Source: Chryseobacterium oranimense | GTDB lineage: Bacteria; Bacteroidota; Bacteroidia; Flavobacteriales; Weeksellaceae | DNA: 64,000 bases | Direction of reading: 5' to 3' | NCBI RefSeq assembly: GCF_025244725.1 | Contig: NZ_CP104203.1 | Location: 4,309,613-4,373,612 of the forward strand | In this document: positions 43,954 to 51,790 of the stretch, piece after piece | Numbering within the stretch: the first letter of the stretch is position 1 | How the letters are laid out: each line of letters begins with the position of its first letter | Translations under genes and position numbers: made by a program | Notes under the pieces: model-generated | Seen by the model: only the letters and a program-made list of their open reading frames with translations | Databases searched by the model: none | What the model was told of the DNA's origin: nothing

Positions 43954-44745
43954 GTGTTAAAAACGATCATTAATTTAGAACCTGGAAAAAAAGTCTATTT
44001 CGCTTCAGACCAGCATTTTGGTGCTCCAAATCCTAAGGAAAGTAAGATGCGTGAAGAGAAATTCATCCGGTGGATGGATGAGATCAAGGAAGATGCACAG
44101 GTTTTGTTTTTAATGGGTGATCTGTTTGATTTCTGGCACGAGTGGAAGCACGTAATCCCCAAAGGTTATGTACGTGTTCTCGGGAAAATAGCCGAACTGA
44201 AAGACAGGGGAATCCATATCTATTTTTTTGTCGGAAACCATGATTTGTGGATGAAAGACTACCTGGAAGAAGAAATAGGATGTACCGTGTTTTACAAGAA
44301 ACAGTACTTTGAGATGGGAGGAAAGCAGTTCCTCCTGGCTCACGGAGATGGTCTGGGACCAGGTGATAAGGGCTATAAAAGAATGAAAAAACTGTTCACA
44401 AATCCTGTGGCGCAATGGTTTTTCAAATGGCTTCATCCCGATATTGCCATGAAAGTGGCTTTGTATCTTTCCCAGAAAAATAAGATGATCTCAGGAGAAG
44501 AAGATAAAGCATTCCTGGGTGAAGATAAAGAGTTTCTTATTATCTATTCAAAAGAAAAACTGAAGTCAGAAAAGTTGGATTACTTTATCTATGGGCACCG
44601 CCACCTTCCAATGGTGTTGGATTTGGAACAGAAAGCAAAATATATCAATCTTGGCGACTGGATCTCTTACTTCACTTACGGGGTTTTTGAAAAGGATTTT
44701 GAGCTAAAAACTTTTGCAGACGGGACAAAAAAAAATTACCCCTGA
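43954..44745 (+). CDS. lpxH: UDP-2,3-diacylglucosamine diphosphatase (LpxH-like), GTG start
   Basis: A 263-residue calcineurin-like phosphoesterase. The metal-binding motifs are FASDQHFGAP (D-x-H), LFLMGDLFDFW (GDxxD), VGNHDLWM (GNHD), LLAHGDGLG (HGD) and YGHRHLP (GHxH), the expected order for LpxH, which removes UMP from UDP-2,3-diacylglucosamine in lipid A synthesis. The frame starts with GTG at 43954. It is 27 bases after queD. LpxH in this lineage is sometimes duplicated, so paralogue status is possible. Confidence 0.88.
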   Translation: MLKTIINLEPGKKVYFASDQHFGAPNPKESKMREEKFIRWMDEIKEDAQVLFLMGDLFDFWHEWKHVIPKGYVRVLGKIAELKDRGIHIYFFVGNHDLWMKDYLEEEIGCTVFYKKQYFEMGGKQFLLAHGDGLGPGDKGYKRMKKLFTNPVAQWFFKWLHPDIAMKVALYLSQKNKMISGEEDKAFLGEDKEFLIIYSKEKLKSEKLDYFIYGHRHLPMVLDLEQKAKYINLGDWISYFTYGVFEKDFELKTFADGTKKNYP

Positions 44746-44776
44746 GAGAGGTAATTTTCGAATGAGCCTAAGCTCA
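44728..44776 (+). terminator. Hairpins at the end of the LpxH-like gene
   Basis: AAAAATTACC / GGTAATTTT forms a stem that spans the lpxH stop codon and is followed by a short T run; a second small stem (TGAGC / GCTCA) follows. This is a plausible but weak terminator. Confidence 0.5.
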
Positions 44777-44925
44777 CTCTTGTTTTTAATCCATATTCCA
44801 ACTAAGTAATTGCAAGAAGTTTACCAAAGTAGAATTCTTCGATTAAAAAAATGTTAAAAAAATATGATATTTATTTAACTTATTGATTTTAAGTTATTTA
44901 ATTAGTCTAAAATAGCCTTTAAAAA
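44777..44925. other. AT-rich spacer before the LuxE-like gene
   Basis: This noncoding stretch has no perfect -7 box; TAGCCTTT-like sequence at about 44912 is the closest. No RNA gene or repeat is seen. Confidence 0.3.
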
Positions 44926-45909
44926 TTGAAAAATATATTCAATATACGGACAGAGCAGGATTTTTTGGATGCATCATTGGCAGCTTTTCGTTACCAGTAT
45001 GACCATATTGAGGTATATAGAAAGTTTGTGGATTTTCTGAAAATTAATCCGGCTGAGGTGGATAGTTTGATGAAAATTCCTTTTCTGCCGATCGAGATGT
45101 TTAAGAACCATCAGATTTTAGACAGAAATGCAACAGCAGATCTGTTTTTTCAGAGTTCAGGAACTACCCAGATGAATCTTTCAAAGCACTTTATTGCAGA
45201 TCCGGAACTCTATGAAGAAAGCATCTCTAAAAGTTTTGAACAGTTTATAGGGAAGCCGGAAGACTTTGTGTTTCTGGGGCTGCTTCCAAGTTATCTGGAG
45301 AAGCAGAATTCCTCTTTGATTTATATGGTAGACGATCTCATGAAAAAATCAGGAAAACCTGAGAACGGATATTTTCTTTATAACCATGCTGAGCTGTTTC
45401 AGCTTTTAAATGATTTGAAAGACAAAAAAGTTATTCTTTTCGGGGTGTCATTTGCTTTGCTGGACTTCCTGGATTCCGTTGAATCTACTGGGTCTTCAAT
45501 TTCCGGATCCCAAAATCTGATTGTTATTGAAACCGGAGGAATGAAAGGCAGAAAAGAAGAAATGACCAAGGATGAGCTGCTGAAAATCCTGCAGAATGGT
45601 TTTAAAACTGAAAAGATTTATTCAGAATATTCAATGACAGAACTGCTTTCACAGGCATATTCCCTGGGAAATAATGAATACCAATCTCCAAACTGGATGA
45701 AAATACTGGTTCGGAATGCAGAAGATCCTTTTTCCTATGAAAAAGAGGGGCGGACCGGAGCTATCAATATTATAGATCTTGCCAATATCCATTCGTGCTG
45801 CTTTATTGCTACACAGGATTTAGGGAAAACGCTTCCGGGAGATAAATTTCAGGTGTTGGGAAGGATAGATCATTCCGATATCCGAGGATGTAGTTTATTG
45901 GTTTCCTGA
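44926..45909 (+). CDS. LuxE/PaaK-family acyl-protein synthetase (TTG start)
   Basis: A 327-residue adenylate-forming enzyme of the LuxE type. The AMP-binding loop is FQSSGTTQMNLSKHF; FLGLLPSYLEKQNSSL, VIETGGMKGRKEEMTKDELL and SEYSMTELLSQAYS (the Y-G-M-T-E-like motif) follow. LuxE-like enzymes activate acyl chains to acyl-AMP and transfer them to a protein cysteine. The gene starts with TTG since the first in-frame ATG would cut away conserved sequence. It is followed 28 bases later by an exported protein gene; partner acyltransferases are not adjacent. Confidence 0.85.
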   Translation: MKNIFNIRTEQDFLDASLAAFRYQYDHIEVYRKFVDFLKINPAEVDSLMKIPFLPIEMFKNHQILDRNATADLFFQSSGTTQMNLSKHFIADPELYEESISKSFEQFIGKPEDFVFLGLLPSYLEKQNSSLIYMVDDLMKKSGKPENGYFLYNHAELFQLLNDLKDKKVILFGVSFALLDFLDSVESTGSSISGSQNLIVIETGGMKGRKEEMTKDELLKILQNGFKTEKIYSEYSMTELLSQAYSLGNNEYQSPNWMKILVRNAEDPFSYEKEGRTGAINIIDLANIHSCCFIATQDLGKTLPGDKFQVLGRIDHSDIRGCSLLVS

Positions 45910-45937
45910 TAGCAGCCAAACAAATAATAAACCCTTT

Positions 45938-46444
45938 ATGAACCGGATGAAAACTTTCTTTTTACTATTGATGCTGACAGGATTATCTGATCTTTTGTCA
46001 GCACAGAAAAATACTGGAAAAGATATCTGGTCCGGAACTTACCTTGTGAATGAAATCAATAACGGAGTTTCTAAGACAACAGATACTTTAGTGGTTACAA
46101 AAATAAAGGATGCTGATCCGGATACAATCCCTGCTAAAGAAAAATCGGACCTTGCCCGGTGGTCTATGATCTCTAAAAAGGATGAAAGTAAAGATGAAAT
46201 TACAGTTAAGCGCTTCCTGTTTGATATAAAAAAAGATAAAGATGTTTATAAGGAATTTGGCTGGACGGAGTTACATAAAGTGGGGAAAATGAACTGTATT
46301 GATGGTGGACATTTTTTTATATGTCAGACAAAGCCCGGAACTAAAGTAGCATTTGGAAAAGAGGAGACCTATTTTACCAAAACCGGTGTTTTTGGGATAT
46401 GGCTGCATTATGGCATTGTTGAACTGCAAAAAAAAGAACCTTAA
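45938..46444 (+). CDS. Exported protein of unknown function
   Basis: A 168-residue protein with a signal peptide (KTFFLLLMLTGLSDLLSAQ). The mature part is Lys/Asp-rich with no recognised domain. An ATG three codons downstream (45947) is an alternative start. It sits between a LuxE-like enzyme and a PD-(D/E)XK-like protein, all in one direction with short gaps, so co-transcription is likely. Function unknown. Confidence 0.65.
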   Translation: MNRMKTFFLLLMLTGLSDLLSAQKNTGKDIWSGTYLVNEINNGVSKTTDTLVVTKIKDADPDTIPAKEKSDLARWSMISKKDESKDEITVKRFLFDIKKDKDVYKEFGWTELHKVGKMNCIDGGHFFICQTKPGTKVAFGKEETYFTKTGVFGIWLHYGIVELQKKEP

Positions 46445-46461
46445 ATAAAATATTAGTTCTC

Positions 46462-47007
46462 ATGCTGAAAATAGAAGAACTTGTTCACGCATATATTCAT
46501 TCCCATTGTGATTTCGAGAAAGAAATTGTGCTGACGAATTATTTCCAGGCCGACTGGGAAGCAGATATGCTGTTTATAGATGCCGATGGATTCAGTCATG
46601 AAATTGAGATCAAACTTTCAAAAAGTGATTTTAAAAACGATTTCAAAAAATCATACCTCAATAAAGATACCGGTGAGAAATTCCTGAAGCATGATAAGAT
46701 TTCATGCGGTGACTATATCTGCAATGCTTTCAGCTTTCTTCTTCCGATGGGCATGGTAGAACATTCTGTGATTCCGGAGCATTGTGGAATTATTGAATTT
46801 TATCACAATGCTGATACCTGGGAAACTGAATTTTATCTCATACGCAAGCCTAAAAGAGTACACGAAGATTCTTACTGGAAACTGAATGATAAAGATCTTT
46901 TTATCCGCAAAATGGCCCTGAACCTGTTGCAGCGTAAATTGGAGATCAAAGGGAAGCATGAAGAGCTTATTTTTAAAAATCCTTTTGAGATCAAAAAAAA
47001 TAAATAA
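46462..47007 (+). CDS. PD-(D/E)XK nuclease-like protein (MmcB-like)
   Basis: A 181-residue cytoplasmic protein. Residues about 25-60 read LTNYFQADWEADMLFIDADGFSHEIEIKLSKSDFKNDFK, matching the PD-(D/E)XK nuclease layout with an Asp, and an E-x-K pair (EIEIK), as in MmcB-like DNA-repair proteins. Cysteines (SCGDYIC) may be incidental. No methylase or partner is adjacent, so a restriction role is unlikely. It is 17 bases after the preceding gene. Assignment rests on the short motif. Confidence 0.6.
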   Translation: MLKIEELVHAYIHSHCDFEKEIVLTNYFQADWEADMLFIDADGFSHEIEIKLSKSDFKNDFKKSYLNKDTGEKFLKHDKISCGDYICNAFSFLLPMGMVEHSVIPEHCGIIEFYHNADTWETEFYLIRKPKRVHEDSYWKLNDKDLFIRKMALNLLQRKLEIKGKHEELIFKNPFEIKKNK

Positions 47008-47082
47008 AAAACTTTCGCATTGTGTTTCTATAAATGAAAGTTTCGGAAGAGAGGTAACTTGCTGTACACCAGTTTCCATAAA

Positions 47083-47112
47083 AAAATCCTGCCGCCTGAC
47101 AGGATTTTATAT
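47083..47112. terminator. Terminator between PD-(D/E)XK-like (+) and aquaporin (-) genes
   Basis: A perfect 9-bp stem (AAAATCCTG / CAGGATTTT) with an 8-base loop, shared by convergent genes. Confidence 0.75.
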
Positions 47113-47129
47113 GAATATCAAAATTAATA

Positions 47130-47849
47130 TTAATCGGTAACTTCAGCAGTATCTCTCTGAAGTAAGAATTTGTAGATCAAACCTCCCGTGATTCCTCCCA
47201 AAATAGGCGCTGCCCAGAACAGCCAAAGCTGAGACATAGCAAGCCCGCCCGTGAAGACTGCCTGTGAAAGCGATCTTGCCGGGTTTACCGAAGTATTGGT
47301 GATAGGAATAGAAATAAGGTGAATCAGGGTAAGAGCTAAACCAATCGCAATACCGGCAAATTTTCCGTTAGCCCATTTGTCTGTAGCTCCCATGATAACA
47401 ATCAGGAAGAAAGCTGTCAATAAAAATTCTGCAAGGAATGCCGCTCCCATGCTGAAAGCTTTTCCATTGTAAACTGCTTCTCCGTAGAAATTCGTCGCAA
47501 AAGCTCCGGGTTTGGAAAAATCCACAGCTCCTGAACCGTTAAGGATAACATACAGGCATCCTGCTGCAAGAAGAGCTCCCAGACACTGCGCCACAACATA
47601 AGGAATAAGATCTTTAGCAGAGAATCTGCCTCCCGCCAAAAGCCCGAAGGAAACCGCCGGATTGAAATGTCCGCCGGAAATATGCCCTACAGCATATGCC
47701 ATCGTAAGAACCGTAAGACCAAAGGCTAATGCAACGCCTAAAAGGCCAATACCGATGTCGGGAACTCCGGCAGCAAATACTGCACTTCCGCAACCACCGA
47801 AAACAAGCCAAAATGTGCCGAAAAATTCAGCAAAAAGTTTTTTTATCAT
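47130..47849 (-). CDS. aqpZ: Aquaporin Z-type water channel
   Basis: A 239-residue six-helix channel in the inner membrane. Both NPA boxes are visible: SGGHFNPAVSFG and NTSVNPARSLSQAV, the second followed by the Arg of the selectivity filter. The start IKKLFAEFFGTFWLVFGGCGSAVFAAG with the conserved aquaporin Glu and Gly-rich opening is typical of AqpZ. ATG 47849 is preferred over 47870, which adds seven residues. Divergent from the DUF5715-like gene. Confidence 0.95.
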   Translation of the reverse strand: MIKKLFAEFFGTFWLVFGGCGSAVFAAGVPDIGIGLLGVALAFGLTVLTMAYAVGHISGGHFNPAVSFGLLAGGRFSAKDLIPYVVAQCLGALLAAGCLYVILNGSGAVDFSKPGAFATNFYGEAVYNGKAFSMGAAFLAEFLLTAFFLIVIMGATDKWANGKFAGIAIGLALTLIHLISIPITNTSVNPARSLSQAVFTGGLAMSQLWLFWAAPILGGITGGLIYKFLLQRDTAEVTD

Positions 47850-48064
47850 ATGTTTATTATTTAAATGCATCTCAAATGTAAAATTTAAATTTTAAAATAA
47901 AAAGATAAAACTTAAAAATTTTTTAAGATTTGTTAAGATAAAATTACATATTTAGTAATTTGGTTTAATGTTTGTTGGGAATTTTTTTAGGAAGACATTA
48001 TTCATGAGTTGAATGATGTTTCATAAATGTTTATCTTTCGATTAGTAATTTAAAAGAGTGGTTA

Positions 48065-48685
48065 ATGAGAAAGTTTTTTTGTGTAGCTTTTGTGCCCTTT
48101 ATGTATAGCTTTTATTATTCGCAGGCTGCAAAAAAAGCATTCCCCTGCTATGATCTTGCAACCGTAATGAAGGTAGAGCCTACTGCTCTGTACAAACCGC
48201 ATCTGGATGCTTCCAAAAGTTTTAACGTAAAATTGCTGAAAGATTCAAAAACACTGCAGAAATATATATCAGGCGGGAAATTTCACAAAATAAAAAAGAG
48301 CGGAAAAGGCTATCGGGTTCAGAAGCTTGATTACAGCAGGCCTTACATGGTTTCTAAAGCAAAAGCTACTCTTGAAAAAATGGGAGCCAGATTTAGTAAA
48401 GAAACTAAAGGCCATACTTTTACCGTATCATCAATCACCAGGACATTGGAGGATCAGTGCAGGCTCAGAAGAATCAATTCCAATGCTTCGCTGGGGATTA
48501 GTTCCCACAATTACGGAAACTCGTTTGATATTTCTTATATCAGATTTAATGATGTGCTGAAATATAATCCGAAAATGGAAATTGCACTTGAGAAAGTTTT
48601 AAAGTATTATGCAAATGCCGGCAGGATTTATTACATTAAAGAAAAGCAGCAGAGCTGTTATCACGTCACAGTGAGGAATTACTAA
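48065..48685 (+). CDS. DUF5715 / peptidase M15-like exported protein
   Basis: A 206-residue exported protein (signal segment FVPFMYSFYYSQA). The C-terminal half has a D-Ala-D-Ala carboxypeptidase-like (M15/VanY fold) motif set: TVSSITRTLEDQCRLRR, SSHNYGNSFDISYIRFN (SxHxxGxxxD, zinc His and Asp), and CYHVTV with the terminal His. DUF5715 proteins are thought to be cell-wall peptidases. A near-consensus TATCTTTC lies about 30 bases upstream. Activity not shown. Confidence 0.75.
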   Translation: MRKFFCVAFVPFMYSFYYSQAAKKAFPCYDLATVMKVEPTALYKPHLDASKSFNVKLLKDSKTLQKYISGGKFHKIKKSGKGYRVQKLDYSRPYMVSKAKATLEKMGARFSKETKGHTFTVSSITRTLEDQCRLRRINSNASLGISSHNYGNSFDISYIRFNDVLKYNPKMEIALEKVLKYYANAGRIYYIKEKQQSCYHVTVRNY

Positions 48686-48735
48686 GCTGCCGAGTAGTCC
48701 CAAACCTTATTGTAATCTGGAAAATTTTAAATCGT

Positions 48736-48754
48736 TAAGATTAAATTAATCTTA
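48736..48754. promoter_or_regulatory. Perfect 19-bp palindrome upstream of the 48837 operon
   Basis: TAAGATTAA, one A, and TTAATCTTA form a perfect dyad 83 bases before the operon's first ATG, in the 151-bp spacer. Possible operator for the downstream response regulator. Confidence 0.45.
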
Positions 48755-48836
48755 CAAATAATAAATTTATGATGCGATTATTTGTGCAGGATGTTTAGTT
48801 TGTATAATTTTATGCAACTAAATAAACCATGAACTT

Positions 48837-49574
48837 ATGAACGAGAACGATTACAAACTGGCCGTTGCCGAATGGGGCAGATGCTTGTCAGATTATTCCA
48901 AAATTTCCAGTTTAATTCCTACCAATTACATTTTCGAACTTTCTTCAGAGCAGATTGATAAAATCAAGCAGCAAAACAAATATGTGGACGTCTGTGCAGA
49001 AGTCGGCGTATACAACGGCGCAATGGTTTTAATCTTTCTTCCTTTGGATGCACAGGGACATATTGACAAAAGTGTTACCGAATACCAGTACACTGTTCTG
49101 TGTCCGCTTAAATATGATCTGAGATTACAGGAAACCAAAGAATTTTCCGTAACCAAAAATGCAGTTCTTTCCAGCAACCTGACCAAAGTGGATGATAACA
49201 CCAGTACCTCTTTCCCGGTATCTGAGCAGCCGGTTCTGGATCAGGATATAGCTGTAGATGCTATTGAACGCTGGAGAAATGAAGGAATGGAGTGGTTCTA
49301 CCGTGAATGTACTGAATTCGGCGGGGAAAGAGTTTTCCGAAGATTTTATATTCCTATGCAGGATCTTACCCATCCTTATCCTGAAGTGATCGGAATCAAG
49401 TGCTCTTTTGGGCTCAGACACAACGATATTTATCAGAGAATGCTGGTAACGCTGATCTTTATCTCTTTCCATGAAATGTTACAGGAGGGAAACAGCGAAA
49501 GCATTATTTCCAATACCTACGACTGGGCGAAGCCGTGCCCGCCTGTCTGCCGTATCCCGGAACTTGGATCTTAA
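48837..49574 (+). CDS. Conserved hypothetical protein
   Basis: A 245-residue cytoplasmic protein with no signal or membrane segment and no motif I can name. Recognisable features are a Cys-containing N-terminus, a central PLKYDLRLQETKEF, and a C-terminus rich in Trp/Pro/Cys (YDWAKPCPPVCRIPE). It is the first gene of a four-gene run (18 bases before a membrane protein, then a histidine kinase and a response regulator), so it may function in that signalling unit. No function assigned. Confidence 0.65.
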   Translation: MNENDYKLAVAEWGRCLSDYSKISSLIPTNYIFELSSEQIDKIKQQNKYVDVCAEVGVYNGAMVLIFLPLDAQGHIDKSVTEYQYTVLCPLKYDLRLQETKEFSVTKNAVLSSNLTKVDDNTSTSFPVSEQPVLDQDIAVDAIERWRNEGMEWFYRECTEFGGERVFRRFYIPMQDLTHPYPEVIGIKCSFGLRHNDIYQRMLVTLIFISFHEMLQEGNSESIISNTYDWAKPCPPVCRIPELGS

Positions 49575-49592
49575 ATACCAGGATAAATAGGA

Positions 49593-50216
49593 ATGACAGA
49601 TTTTTTTAAAGCCATTTTATTCCTGAATTATGCTCTGCTTCTCTCAGTTATTCTTTTGGGAGCAGCAAAATACCGTATATTGAATAATAAAGAAAAGCAA
49701 TATTTTCATTGTATTGCTTTTCTTTTTTTAATTGAGCTGCTGAATCTGGTTCTGCCTTATGTCTTCAATCTTAATGATACCTCATTTCTGTATCCTTTAT
49801 ACATAGCCGGCGAATTTTTTCTGGTTACCGCTTTATTTATCAGAAAGCTGAACCTATCAAAATACTTTATGGGAATTACAGCGCTGCTGGCATGTGGATT
49901 TATGATATCGAAATATGTGTTTAACTATCCGTTCAACAGTGATATTGTAAAAGTAATATCAAATATCATAATTATCTGCCTTTCGGGATTTGCTCTGATC
50001 CGTGAAATCAGAGGGGTTTCCGCACAGAACCGTTTTCTTTTTGCAGATGCAGGAATTTTTTTCTACTATTCCGTTTCGGTATTTATTTTTATTATCCAGC
50101 ACCAGCTTGCAGACCTTTCAGAAGATGATTACTATATTATTCTTAGTGCCAATAATATTCTGTCAGGCATTTTATACTGTTCATTTTTATATACCTTCAT
50201 CAAATTAAAGAAGTAA
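49593..50216 (+). CDS. Multi-pass membrane protein upstream of a histidine kinase
   Basis: A 207-residue protein made almost entirely of hydrophobic helices; about six or seven transmembrane segments are visible, resembling 7TM sensor modules. It ends in FLYTFIKLKK, and the following kinase frame overlaps its last codons. As the kinase itself carries one membrane helix, this protein is a plausible sensory partner. No ligand is inferable. Confidence 0.75.
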   Translation: MTDFFKAILFLNYALLLSVILLGAAKYRILNNKEKQYFHCIAFLFLIELLNLVLPYVFNLNDTSFLYPLYIAGEFFLVTALFIRKLNLSKYFMGITALLACGFMISKYVFNYPFNSDIVKVISNIIIICLSGFALIREIRGVSAQNRFLFADAGIFFYYSVSVFIFIIQHQLADLSEDDYYIILSANNILSGILYCSFLYTFIKLKK

Positions 50217-50995
50217 CCTTAAATATTAGCCTGCTGATCCTTATAATTGTTACCATAACCGTTATAGTTTCGTTTATTCTCCTGGCTTACAGGTCATTTA
50301 TCAGCAGGATCATTAAAGAAAAAAATGCTCAGCATGAAGCCGAAGTTCTTCATCAGAAAAACCTGGTGCTCGAAAATATCAAAGCCCAGGAAGAAGAAAG
50401 AAAAAGAATAGCCGTGATGATTCATGACGATATTGGAAACCGGCTTAATATTCTTTCCCTGTGGCTGAATAACCTTGATACACAAGGGGATGATGTCATC
50501 AAAAAGAATATTTACAGCCAGATGTCTTCATTAATTGATGCAGCCCGGAGTATTTCTCATTCCTTATATCCTGTGAATCTTGAATCTGTTGGATTTGTGC
50601 TTTATGTAGAAGAGCTTATTGCCAATCTTTCGCATAAGATCAGTATTTCTCTGAAGGTCATGCCCGGGTATGAGAAAAAAGATATCTTTGTAGAAGTGCA
50701 GCTGTACCGGATTATTCAGGAATTTACAACCAATGTGATCAAGCATTCTACCGCTACAGACCTTTGGATTTATATCAAAGATTATCCCCGGCACATGGCT
50801 GTTGTTATTTCTGATAACGGACAGGGATTCGATTATGATCTCGTGAAAAAAGGAATGGGCATCAAAAACATCGAATCCAGAATAAAATCCATGAATGCCA
50901 CCCATAAATGGAAAAGCACCCCGAATAAAGGAAGCCGTTTAATCATTTTAATTCCAAGAAACCATGAACTCCCAAATCAAAATAGCCTTAATTGA
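50204..50995 (+). CDS. Sensor histidine kinase (HisKA_3/NarX type) with non-standard start
   Basis: The frame from GTG 50366 gives 209 residues with the dimerisation/phosphoacceptor motif VMIHDDIGNRLNILSLWL and the ATPase motifs TTNVIKHSTATDLWI, ISDNGQGFD and GMGIKNIESRIK. The same frame is open upstream to 50156 and encodes a membrane helix and linker (NISLLILIIVTITVIVSFIL, then the AYRSF and IKEKNAQHEAEV region), so the true protein is longer. No ATG, GTG or TTG lies in that stretch. An ATT at 50204, overlapping the upstream gene's stop, is the best candidate. The C-terminus overlaps the response regulator by 32 bases. Confidence 0.8.
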   Translation: MKEVTLNISLLILIIVTITVIVSFILLAYRSFISRIIKEKNAQHEAEVLHQKNLVLENIKAQEEERKRIAVMIHDDIGNRLNILSLWLNNLDTQGDDVIKKNIYSQMSSLIDAARSISHSLYPVNLESVGFVLYVEELIANLSHKISISLKVMPGYEKKDIFVEVQLYRIIQEFTTNVIKHSTATDLWIYIKDYPRHMAVVISDNGQGFDYDLVKKGMGIKNIESRIKSMNATHKWKSTPNKGSRLIILIPRNHELPNQNSLN

Positions 50996-51641
50996 TGATG
51001 AGCAGCTGATCCTTGAAGGGGTGAAAATGCTGCTTTCGAACGAAAAGAACATATCCGTATGTCTTACCTCCAACAACGGCCCTGATTTTATTGAAAAGCT
51101 CGGAACCCTTTCTGAAGATGAATTCCCACACATAGCCCTTGTAGATGTACAGATGCAGCCCATGAACGGTTTTGAGCTGGTGGAAGTGCTCAAAGAAAAA
51201 TACCCTGACCTCCGGATTATTATCCTTTCTTCCCATTACAAAACCTCTATTTTAGGATATATGGTAAAATTAGGCGTTTCTGCTTTCCTTCCTAAAAATT
51301 CAGACAGGAAAACCTTCATCGAAGCTATTACCATGGTGTATAAAAACGGAGTTTTCTTTACGGCGGAAGATCATCAGATGCTTTTTACCTACATGAACAG
51401 CTCTGCAAAAAAGAAATCTCTTTTTGAAATGGAAGACGAGCTTTCCGAGAGAGAAAAAGACGTGGTGAAGCTGATCTGCCAGGAATATACCAATAATGAG
51501 ATCGGAGAAAAGCTATTCATCAGCCCCAGAACAGTCGAAAGCCACCGCCAGCGAATTCTGGAAAAAATCGGAGCCAAAAATACGGTGGGTATCGTTATCT
51601 ATGCCGTAGTAAACAATATATATTCTCTAGATAAAATGTAA
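50964..51641 (+). CDS. NarL/FixJ-family response regulator
   Basis: A 225-residue regulator with an N-terminal receiver domain (IALIDDEQLIL; phosphoacceptor Asp61 in HIALVDVQM; Lys in ISAFLPKNS-type VSAFLPKN) and a C-terminal LuxR-type helix-turn-helix (LSEREKDVVKLICQEYTNNEIGEKLFISPRTVESHRQRILEKIGAKN). It partners the overlapping HisKA_3 kinase and probably activates target promoters when phosphorylated. Its own operon may be a target, given the palindrome at 48736-48754. Confidence 0.95.
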   Translation: MNSQIKIALIDDEQLILEGVKMLLSNEKNISVCLTSNNGPDFIEKLGTLSEDEFPHIALVDVQMQPMNGFELVEVLKEKYPDLRIIILSSHYKTSILGYMVKLGVSAFLPKNSDRKTFIEAITMVYKNGVFFTAEDHQMLFTYMNSSAKKKSLFEMEDELSEREKDVVKLICQEYTNNEIGEKLFISPRTVESHRQRILEKIGAKNTVGIVIYAVVNNIYSLDKM

Positions 51642-51668
51642 TTCCGTAGAAATACGGAATTTTTTATT
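51640..51668 (+). terminator. Terminator after the two-component operon
   Basis: A perfect 9-bp stem (AATTCCGTA / TACGGAATT), a GAAA loop and a T tract; it overlaps the last stop codon. Confidence 0.88.
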
Positions 51669-51790
51669 TGGTATTTTCCACGCTAGTATTGCTTTTCCTT
51701 CTTCCGTTAATTTGAAAAATGAGTTTTACGGCAGAATCACAAAATGAAGCTTTTATAGAAAACTTTCAATAATTAAAGCAAAACACAACG

